A stretch of 64,000 nt of DNA. Origin: Cafeteria roenbergensis. Taxonomy: Eukaryota > Sar > Bigyra > Bicosoecida > Cafeteriaceae. Shown piece after piece: positions 52,624 through 61,800 of the stretch (position 1 is its first letter; each line of letters opens with the position of its first letter). The stretch spans positions 248,001 to 312,000 of the forward strand of contig VLTN01000013.1 in assembly GCA_008330645.1 (NCBI GenBank). The letters run 5' to 3'. Position numbers and translations under genes: made by a program. The notes beneath the pieces are model-generated. The model was not told where the DNA came from. It saw nothing but the letters and a program-made list of their open reading frames with translations, and searched no databases.

Positions 52624-54734
52624 TCACTGGAACGTAGCGCCCGCGAAGGAGAAGGCACCGGCCGGCGCAGATGCCACGGGGGCGGCGGCGGGGGCAGCAC
52701 CGAAGGCGGCGCCGCCGAAGCCGGCGCCACTGGCAGCCCCGAAGGGGTTCGCCGCGGCGGCGGCCGGCTTGCCGGGGGTGCCCGCGGGGGCGGTGTTGAA
52801 GGCGGTGGTCGCCTGGCCGAACGCGGGCGCCGCTCCGAAGGTCTGGTGGGTGGCCGTGGGGGCCGGCACCATGGCCGTCTCGCCGAACGGGTTCGCAACC
52901 TCCGCTTCGTCGTCCTCGTCGTCTTCGGCGAGGTAGGCCTCCGCGAGGCGGGTGCTCGCCTCGTACACGTCGCTGTTCTCGTGGCTCTGCAGGTCGTCAA
53001 CGGCCTCCAGGCCGTCCGCCTCCTCGAAGCGCAGGAGCCAGCCCTCGAGGCGGCCGAGCACGCTGCCCTTGCTGAAGATGTCGCCGAGGGCGTCGAGCAT
53101 GAGGCGGCAAGTCTTGGGCTCCTTGCTGTTGAGCAGGGCCACGATGGACTCGAACACGCCTCCCTCGACCATGGCGGCCACGTCGATGGGCTTGCCGCTG
53201 TTGGCCACGTTGCTGATCACCCAAGCGGCCTCGCGGCGCACGAACCACTCGTCCACGCGGGCCTGCTCCTGCACGTTGGCCATCATGGACGGGGTGTGGA
53301 CGAGGCGGCCGATCTGGTCCTTGGTGCCCGCAGCGATGTTGGAGGCGGCCCAGCAGGCCTCGCGGCGGATGTTGCGCTTGTCGCTGCTGACCAGCTTGGC
53401 CATGGGGCCGAGGCAGCCGGCGTCGATGAGGGCCTCGGTCTGGTCGTCGTCGCCCGACACGATGTTCCCGATGGTGCGGAGGGCGGGGATCACCACGCCG
53501 CTGCGCTCGTGGCGGAGGCTGTCCACCAGGCAAGAGAGGGCGCCCTCCATGCCGATGAGCTGGCCGCTGAAGGTGATGGAGCCGTCGGTGAGGTAGCTGA
53601 GGCCCCAGAGGGCGTCGGCGAGGACGTCCTTGTCGGAGGAGCGGAGCAGGCCCACGAGGACGCCCAGCACGCTGCCGAGCTTGGCGGGGTCGGGCTTGGG
53701 CTTGCCGCGGCAGAAGTTGGACATGGCCCAGGTGGCGTTCCGGAGGAGGCTCACGTTGGCGGGGGCCTGGATGTTCAGGGTGAGCGCGGCGACGCAGTCG
53801 GGCGTGTCGAGGAGCATGTCGCGGTAGGTCGGGCCGTCGCCCACAACGTTGCCCAGGCACCAGATCACCTGCTCGCGAACGTTGGCGTGCGGGGAGCGCA
53901 GCAGCGCCACGAGGGCGGGGATGGCGCCCAGCTCAACCACCTTGGAGGTGTGCTCGGTCGACGCAATGTTGGTGATGCACCAGGCGGCCTCGAACACCAC
54001 GCGCTGGTCCGGGTGGCCAAGCAGGCGCACGAGCACTGGGCCTGCGCCGCCGGCGAGCACCTCGTCGACAGGGGGCTTGTTGTCCTTTGACAAAAGCCGG
54101 CGCACGCTGGCCGTGGCCGCCACCATCACGTCCACGTTGCTGCCCTGCATGGCTGCGAGGAGCGGCAAGGGAAAGCACCCACAACAGGCAAACGGGCGGA
54201 CAATTCGGGTCGGGAGGTGATGCGGCGCAAGGATGCGGGGAGCACCGCGCGCGCGTGGCACGGACCTGCAAGCTGCTTGCGTGGGGGCGCTGGGCCTGCC
54301 CCGACCCCGGTTCCCCCGCCATCCCAAACCCCAGTGTCCCCCCCCCTGCCAATTCGCCCCGTGCGACAGCGTACTCATGGCATGGCGCGGCCCAGCGCCG
54401 GGCACAAAGCTCGGGCGGCGCAACCACTGAGCTGCAGAGCCGCCACTGGCGCAAAGTGGTCGGCAGCCACCGAAACAAGCAAACCAGCCTTGCAAGGCGC
54501 GCGCGGCTCACCCTGCACGTAGATGGAGAGGTGAGCGAGGCTGAGCTCGGTCGGCAGCTCAGTGCACTCGGGCACGACAGCTGCGGCCGGGGTCTCGGAG
54601 ATGGCAGCGCGGCGCTTGTTCATCATCTCGGCACGCTTGCTCCTGGCAAGGCGAACCGAGGCCTCCTGGCGGCTCTTGGCGCTCTTGGCGGAGTCGATCC
54701 CGCGGTGGAAGTTCTTGAGGCGGTCGCTGAGCAT
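52624..54734 (-). CDS. Importin alpha (karyopherin alpha) with an FG-rich C-terminal tail
   Basis: Exons 54734-54512 and 54152-52624 (583 aa), phase 1 intron of 359 bases. It carries proteins with classical nuclear localisation signals into the nucleus together with importin beta. The N-terminal IBB domain is basic (RLARSKRAEMMNKRR, ~27-41). Ten ARM repeats follow with the cargo-binding W...N pairs, for example FEAAWCITNIAS, EQVIWCLGNVVGD, NATWAMSNFCRGK, DALWGLSYLTDG, REACWAASNIAAG and REAAWVISNVANS. After the acidic YLAEDDEDDEAE stretch the tail is unlike normal importin alpha: NPFG, QTFGAAPAFGQ, NPFGAASGAGFGGAAFG and FSFAG resemble nucleoporin FG repeats. The usual family length is ~530, so the tail is an addition. 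Confidence 0.97.
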
Positions 54735-54958
54735 TGTGGGCTAGCGAAGGGGAGCGCTTGGCTCTTGCTTGAGAGGGAGGCAAGGAGTGCATCTCCGCGC
54801 CGCACACACATGACTGGCTGCTCTGCCGGCGGAGACCGGCAGCTGGCCGAGGACTGCAGCAGCGGCCGAACGCTGCGCGCGCGCCCGCCCGGCCGGCGGC
54901 CGGCTCGCACCTGCCGCGACAGGCAGCGACGCGCACGCCGACCGGAGGGTGCATCGAG
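54735..54958. promoter_or_regulatory. Short bidirectional promoter region (importin alpha / AlgH-like)
   Basis: Only 224 bases separate two opposed ATGs, so both core promoters must lie here. No motif was identified. Confidence 0.5.
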
Positions 54959-56218
54959 ATGGCCGAAATCACCGCACGCGGCGCCGCGCGGAAGATGTTG
55001 CGCGTCGCAAGGCTTGCTGACGCGGACCCGCGCGTGGCCAGCCTCGCCGGGGTGCTCCACGACGCCCTGGCAGCCGAGGGCACGCCTGCAGCCGCTCGCG
55101 CCGTGTCCCAGCTGCGGCTGTTTCTGGGGAACGGCCTGGCAAGCCGCGTGGTGCCGTCGGTCAAGGCCCGCAAGTCGAAGCGCCGCCCTGGCAAGGGCAA
55201 GGTCCTTCAGCGCGTCCGCCGGCTGCTGCGGGGCGCATCCGCGCGTGTTGCCCAGGTGAACGACAGCGGGGAGGAGGTCGGGAAGGCTGCGGGAAGCGGC
55301 GCCGCGGCTGCTGTGGACAGCGAGGTGCTTGAGGCAGCCAAGGCCCAGGCGCTGCAGGACGGCCTCGGGCTCGCGGTGGCGATGGAGCAGCTCGTTTCCC
55401 TCACGGCTGGCGCACTCTCCGACGAGAGGCTGCGCCTGCCGGGGCTGACGGGCATTGAGGGCTCGCTCGCCCCCGACGCGGACCTCCGGGCGGGCACCGT
55501 GCTTCTCTCCAACGCCGTGGCCGAGGCCCCGGGCCGCGCGGTCTTCGTCCTCCTGGGCGCCGAGTCCCGGGACAAGGACCCTGCGACCGGCCGCGAGCTG
55601 GTGACGTTCCGCGCGCTCTGCGTGAACCGGCCGCTGCCGGCCACAGTCGCCGAGGTCCTGCCTGACCTGCAGGTGGGCCCGCTCAGGAGCGGGTACCTCT
55701 TCTTTGGCGGTGCGGACGACGAGGGGGTGTACATCCTCCACCCCCACGCGGCCCTTCCCGGCGCCACGCAGCTTGCCGACGACGGCTCGCTCGCGGCAGG
55801 CGTGGCCATTGCGGACGCCGCGGCAGCGCTGCAGGACGGGGAGGCGCAGGCTGCGGAGTTCAAGGTGGTTAGGGGATCGACACTCCTCCACTACGACGTG
55901 GAGGCGGATGACTTTGTGGAGGCGCCCGGGGCGCTGGCGGTGCGGGGCGACGCTGTGGCGGGGCTCGCTCTGGCTCCGGCTCTGCTGGAAGGGTCCGCCC
56001 GCCACCGCGGCGACGCCAACGCTTGGTACGAGCATGACAAGTTTTTCCACCAGGACGTGGTCTGGAGGGAGGCCATGACGAGGCTCTCCGGCGACTGCCC
56101 GTCGCTGGCGGAGATGCACCCCTCCGTCGTGGAGATGGCGCGCGCCGCGATGGGCGCGGCCGATGCTCCCGAGGAGGACCCGGAGGCAGTCGCGGACGGA
56201 GCGCAGGCCCGCGCGTGA
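54959..56218 (+). CDS. AlgH/UPF0301 (YqgE, DUF179) family protein
   Basis: Single exon, 419 aa. The DUF179 fold lies at ~175-330: GTVLLSNAVAEAPGRAVFVL (the family's GxxLLAxPxLxDpxFxrsVvLL), FRALCVNRPLPATVAEVL (GLVLNRPL), LRSGYLFFGGADDEGVYILH (vyxGGPVxxxrgfvLH). Bacterial AlgH is ~187 aa. Plants have plastid-targeted versions. Molecular function is unresolved in all of them. Here the N-terminal ~170 residues are a basic helical extension (RKSKRRPGKGKVLQRVRRLL) and the C-terminus has a helical part ending in an acidic run. A targeting peptide is not obvious. Confidence 0.85.
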   Translation: MAEITARGAARKMLRVARLADADPRVASLAGVLHDALAAEGTPAAARAVSQLRLFLGNGLASRVVPSVKARKSKRRPGKGKVLQRVRRLLRGASARVAQVNDSGEEVGKAAGSGAAAAVDSEVLEAAKAQALQDGLGLAVAMEQLVSLTAGALSDERLRLPGLTGIEGSLAPDADLRAGTVLLSNAVAEAPGRAVFVLLGAESRDKDPATGRELVTFRALCVNRPLPATVAEVLPDLQVGPLRSGYLFFGGADDEGVYILHPHAALPGATQLADDGSLAAGVAIADAAAALQDGEAQAAEFKVVRGSTLLHYDVEADDFVEAPGALAVRGDAVAGLALAPALLEGSARHRGDANAWYEHDKFFHQDVVWREAMTRLSGDCPSLAEMHPSVVEMARAAMGAADAPEEDPEAVADGAQARA

Positions 56219-56504
56219 TGCTCGCCTGTGCGTTGCTGGTGGCGGGTGCTGGTGCCGCGGGGCTTGAATCGATGAGCAGCACGGCTTCGGCCTCGGTGCG
56301 CGCTGCAGTCCGACGCGGGGCGTGCACACGGGCTCAAGCGGCCCGAATCAATGCCGCTGCGGTCGCTGCGTCTGCGCGCGTCTCACATGCTTGCGACGAC
56401 GAAATGCGCACATGTCGGCGCCGAGGCTCTGCACGCTGCGACACCCTCGGAAGCGACGGTGCCCGACCACAGCGCGGGCGGGGAGTTGGCCTTCCGCTGG
56501 CGGT

Positions 56505-58285
56505 ATGGCCTTCGGGCCGTCCCATGCTGGCTGGAGCCGGGGCGAAGACGTTCGAGACGCTCGCCGCCACCTGCGGGACGCCATTGCCGAGGACCGGCTC
56601 AGCGACGCGGCAGCCCGGGCCGTGCTGTGCGTGTACGGCACGCCCCTGCGGCTGCACAGGGACGCCATGCTGGCGTCGGGGCACAACCTCGGGCGGGACC
56701 TTGTTCCGCTCCCTGGCCAGCATGTGAGCGGGCGAGCAGGCGCGTTTGCACCTCGGTTGCCGAGCGCCAATATGTTGGCTGCTCCGCGGCTCACACGTTG
56801 CGCGCGTGAGTGTGAGCGCCCACGCTGTCTCTTTTGCAGCATGCCCGAGTGAGCCGCTTTGATGTCCGGCTCACCATGCCGGCCGAGGCGCTCGCTGACG
56901 CGGCAGGGCCGGACGGCAATTTGGAGCTGGTTGTGCACGACGGGCGCTCCTCGCGCCGGCCAGGCACCAACCGCTACCCCTTCGACCCGCGCTCCATGCG
57001 CTTTCGAGATATGCTCAACTGGGAGCGCTTTCGCGACGCCATCGTCTCTGAGGCGTGAGTGACGTCAGCTCTGGCTTGCCTCCGTCGCCTCGGGGTTTGG
57101 CCGCCGCCGCGTGACGTCCCGGACAGCGCACTCTTGAAGACCACGCGGCGTGCCCCGCTCCCTTCAGGCTTGCCCGCTCGCTATCCTCTCCACCCCCCCC
57201 CCCCCCCCCTCCCAACCGCAAATTGCGCTTCGCACCTTTGGTTGCCGCGCAGAGCTGGCGTTGACGAGCTGCTCCGCGTGCACGAAACCGCGCTGTACCT
57301 GACGTCCGTGGCGACGAGGGACACGCGCGCTCCCCCCGCGCACCCTGCTGAGTCGGAGTCGGCTTTTCCGCCTCGCAGGCGCAAGGGTCGCCGGCCGTGC
57401 AGCAGCAAGAGGGCGCTGCCCCTTGCAGCCCCAGCGCCTGGCCCGATTGCGACAGCAGTGGGCGCCGCCCCCCTCTCTGAGACAGCGGCGAAGTTCGGAG
57501 TCGGCGCAGTCTACTCAGGGGCGGAGCTTGCGGCCATGGGCGGGGCGCGGGATCCGCCGGCGTTTGAGCTCGTCAGCCGGTCCTCGTGCTCTCGAGGCTC
57601 CCGCGTGCATCCGTCACCCTGCGCTGCCAACGGGGCCTACGAGGATGGGGATAGTGACGAGGGTGTGGCCCCTTCCGCGAGCGACTCTGAGTCTTGCCTG
57701 TCTGACGGCCCGGGGGGCTCATTCCCGCACCCTGAGGCGGTAACGGCGTTTTTCGCAGGGGGCCCTGGCGGCGGAGCCACGGGCCCGCCTGCGTCGAACG
57801 CGGCTTCAAGCAGGGCCCGTCACCCGCTGTCGTCAGGTCTGCCCCCCGAGGATGTGTGGGCGGCGGTAGTCGCAGGCAGACCGCTGCGACGCGCGGCTGC
57901 CCCGACGCCACCGCCATCGGTGCCCAGCCAGACTGTTTCGTCGGGTGCGCGACTGAACCCTGGGCTGCCACGCGCTCAGACTTCAGCAGGCGCTCGTGCG
58001 CCATCAGCGCCCCTCGCCGGAGCCGCAGCGTTGCGAGCTCGCATGCTGGCAGCTGTGCGCAGTGCCTACGAAGCTGCCGCTGTGCCAGACGTTCAGGGTC
58101 AGCGTGGCAGGCCTCCGGCTGCGAGAAGCAGCGCGGGGGCCGGTTTGCAGCCTGCGGCGCGCCTCAGGCCTGCGCTCCGCGGACGTGGCCACAGTGGGGA
58201 GGCTGATGCCCGGGACGAGGACCGGGCCTGGGCTTACGGCCGTAGCGGTGCATCCTGGGGCCCGGAAGGCAGATTCTCGAGGTAG
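56505..58285 (+). CDS. Unknown three-exon protein with a Ser/Gly-rich C-terminal half
   Basis: Exons 56505-56723, 56840-57054 and 57253-58285 (488 aa), donors CAT|GTGAGC and GC|GTGAGT, acceptors TTTGCAG and CGCGCAG, all in phase. Exons 1-2 give a compact domain of ~145 residues with ordered-looking sequence (DARRHLRDAIAEDRLSDAAA, LRLHRDAMLASGHNLGRDLV, NRYPFDPRSMRFRDMLNWER). Exon 3 starts with a short helix (AGVDELLRVHETALYLTSVA) and then becomes Ser/Pro/Gly-rich to the stop. The second intron contains a 17-base C run. I do not recognise the domain. The last ~60 codons could instead be spliced out (an AG|GTAGCG sequence overlaps the stop), so the C-terminus is uncertain. Confidence 0.65.
57193..57209 (+). 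repeat. 17-base C homopolymer in an intron
   Basis: A perfect C run in the second intron of the unknown three-exon gene, 43 bases before its acceptor, where it would serve as polypyrimidine tract. Run length may be a sequencing estimate. Confidence 0.85.
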
Positions 58286-58859
58286 CGACACCCGTGCCGA
58301 ATCCCGCGCGGTCGCCCAGCCCATCTTTCGCGGCGGTTGGCTGACGTCGGACGCCGTGCACTACCAGTGGCGCGCAGCCTGTGTAGGGACAAGGCTGCCA
58401 GAGGCCCCGCGCTGCCTCCGCTTGCTGCTCCGTTTCAAGCCAGCGCGGCGGGCATGCACCCGATGCGGCCAGCCGGCCGACGCCGACTCGCAACGAAAAG
58501 ACTGAGTTGTTTGCGGCCCACTGCCCGATGCTGGCCACACGGCAAGCGACGAATGCTGCGGACCGGGCGCCTTGTGTGCGCTGCAAGCCACTGTGCTCGC
58601 GGGGCATTGCGGCGGCGCTGGCAGGTGCGGCGCAGCGGCGAGTTGCTCTGTCAGCGAGGCCCGCGAATGGTGCCGTCTCGTCGGCACAGGCTGGCCCCCG
58701 GCATCCCCAGGCGAGACGCTCCGCTGGGCAGTGGGCTCTTCCGCTCGCGGACGAGGCCGCGGCGCACCCAGCGCGTCTGCGCTCGCAGTCTTGGCGAGCG
58801 GGCCCAGCAAGTTGCGTTGACTCGGCCGAGCGACCGGCCGCCCTTTGCGGCCAATAGCC
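58286..58859. other. Intergenic region between the unknown gene and the LRR gene
   Basis: About 570 bases. Frames are open on both strands by composition. A plus-strand frame crossing 58250-58505 has no recognised domain. A ccaat sequence sits 9 bases before the LRR ATG, probably too close to be a CCAAT box. Confidence 0.4.
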
Positions 58860-61800
58860 ATGGAGGTGGACTGCGACCCACACGAGAAACTCGCGCAGTC
58901 TGTCGGTGCGGAGGCCATCCACGCCAGCCTGTTCAAGCCGGCGGAGGCGGGAGCGGGAGCAGGAGTTTCGGAGCGGCAATACTCGAGGCGCGTGACGGTC
59001 GCGATGCCCCGGGCGCCGGCCAGCGTGTGGGACCGGCTCGAGCCAACTTCCACGGCCGACATCACCAGGGGCGTGTCCGTGGGGGGCGTTGCGTCCTCGG
59101 TGTCAAGCTTCGTGGACGAGATGGCCTTGCGACCCGGTCGTCGACCGGCTTCCGCAGCACGTCGCGCCGCTGCCATCGCCGAGATGCGGGACGCGGTTGC
59201 CGGACAGTCGGCGGCCCTCGCACAGGAGCTCACAGCTGCTGGCGTGACCTTTCCTCGCGAGGGCCGTCTGACGCCCAGCGCTCGCCAGCAGCCGACGGCC
59301 GCCCACCGGCCGCACGGCGATAGCGACTCCCTCTGGAGGGGGGGCGGCTCCCAGCCCCCGGCGAGCCCCGGGCGCAGGTTCAAGGGCCAGCATGCCGGCG
59401 CACGCGACCTCAGCCTGGACGCTCGCTCTCTTCCGCGGCTTGAAGCGGCGTCCCGTCGCGACCCGACTGCGTCGGCAGCTGCCGGGGCGCCGTGGCTGCG
59501 GCGCTGGCGCAGGCCGGCCGCGTCACACGACTTCGCCGCTGAAGGCGCGCGCCCCTTCGCGGCAGGCGCTGTGTTCGCGCAAGCATGCCAGCTCGCAGGC
59601 GTTCGGCCCGCGGCCCGCGTCGCTCGCAGCCTGGAGGCGCCGGCGCCGCTCACGTTGGACGGGGGCATCGAAGACGCGCTGATCGCACCCCTGTGCTGCG
59701 CGCTGGCGGATGGGGCCGTCGAAACCGATCAGGTCCGCATCACGGGCGAGTCTCGGGCCATCAGCGACCGGTCCGCTGCGGCATTGCTGGACGCGCTTGC
59801 GGTGCAGCCCGCGCTGCGCGTGCTGGTGGTGAACGCTGCGGCACTATGCGCCGCTGGGGAGCTGGCAAGCAGGGCCCCTCACGCCCTCTTAAGGGCAGTT
59901 GCCTGCAGCAAGAGCCTCGGCGTCCTCTCAGTGTCTGGCAACCACCTCGGCGACGGATTCGTGCGAGGCCTCTTCCACGTGCTCTGCCCGGAGAGGGGAG
60001 CACCCGCCACGCTGCCCCCCGTCGACTGCGATCGCGACAGGACGGGGTTTGATGCCGCGCTGGAGGAGGACGAGGCCAGGCGTCGCAAAGCCGGCGCCAC
60101 CACGGGACGAGGCCGAGGAGGAGGAGGAGGAGGAGGAGGAGGAGGAGGAGGAGGCCGGGAGGACGCTGCTGGAGCCGGAAGCGCCCACGTCGCGCCGTCA
60201 GCCGTCGGGGAAGGAAGCGCATTGACGGGGAGCGAGGCAGCGGCTGGCACCGCTGCCTGCGCTGCGCCCTCGCAGGCGGACGCCCGGCCCCAGGCCGACG
60301 ACACGCTCTCACAACACCTCGCCCCCGTCGAGCTCGCGAGGCTCTCACGCGTGGCGGCTACCGAGGCTGCACTCGCGCGCTTGCCGCGCTCGGTCGCCCG
60401 CGGCTCCACCTTCACGCTCGCCCCCGCAAGCCCACAGTGTTTGCCCCGCACCAGCTCCTCCGGCCCGAGCCACGGCTCGGCACATTCCCGTGCTTGGTCG
60501 TCCCTGGCCCTCAGGGGGGCCTCGTCCCTGGCATGCCTGCAGCCGCTGCCGCAGCCGGCAGACTCGCCTGTGCGCAAGCGACTCGCTGCCAGCGGCGCGC
60601 CGTCCAGCACCCAGGGCGGCAGGGCTGCCTCTCTTCCGCAGCTTCCCTCTCCGGAAGCAGCCGGTCGCACTCCGCAGCTCCGCCGCCAGCTCTGGGGCCC
60701 ACGCGGCGATTCCAAGGGCGGCTGGGGCAGCACCCCCGCCTCACCCATGCGCCCTGCCGACGGCACGTGGCCTGGGGTGCTTTCGCCCGAGCTGGGCACT
60801 GGCGAGCAGAGCGACCCGGGCGACGGCGCCGGCGCGCTGAGAGGGTGTGCGAGCCCAGGCAGCGAGCAGCGCGCTAGCTCCACCGGCTGGCTGGCCTCAC
60901 CCGAGCGCTCAGCGTGGGGCGTGGGAGGCGGGGCCGGCGCGCAGGGTTCGCCCCCCCGGCCGCTCGGGTCGACGACGGCGCTGCCGCCAGTGACAGCGGC
61001 CATGTCTGGCCAAGAGCGAGCGGCCATTTCGCTGCAGCGAGCGCTGGGCAGGGCGGATGACTTTTGGGGGCTGCGGCGAGACACGCTGGAGGTGCTGTGC
61101 CGGGGCAGGGCCATGACGGCCGGGCTGGAGGCGATGGAGACCGGGGCCGGAAAGGATGCCGGGGGACCTGGTGCCCGTGCTGGGGGCAGCGCCTGTGATG
61201 GCGATGCAGGCGGCGGGGCGGGTGCCGCTGTTCTGATGCCGCGGCTGCAGGCCACTGCGGGCGCCGCGGACCCCGCGCCGTCGCTCACCGGCTTGGACCT
61301 GAGCTGGAACGACCGCATCACGCCACGCAGCGGCAGGGTCTTCGCTGCAATGATCGGCCGGGAGGAGGAGGACCGGGGCAAGATCCCCGCTTCGGCGCTG
61401 CGTGTCGTGCGGCTGGCAGGGCTCCGCCTCGGGTCGGCCGGCGCGACGCCCGTGCTCCGCGCGCTTGCGCTGCCCCCGCAGCGCGTGACGGAGCTGGACC
61501 TGAGCCACTGCGGGCTGGACGACGCCGCGGCAGCGTCGCTAGAGCAGGCTCTGTCGTCGAGCGTGTCGCTCCAGCGCCTCGATCTCTCTTTTAACAGGCT
61601 TGGGCCAGCGGGCGGAGCGGCGGTGGGGGCCGGAATCGACGCATCCGTCAGCTTGGAGCGCTGCGACTGCAGCGGGAACCCGATCGGCCTCGCCGCGTCG
61701 CTGGCCATGCTGCTGGACGCCGCGGCCTCTGATTCAATGCGCTGGCTCGGCCTGGCAGGCTGCGGCGCCGCGGGCGACGATGTTGCCTCCATTGCCGCGG

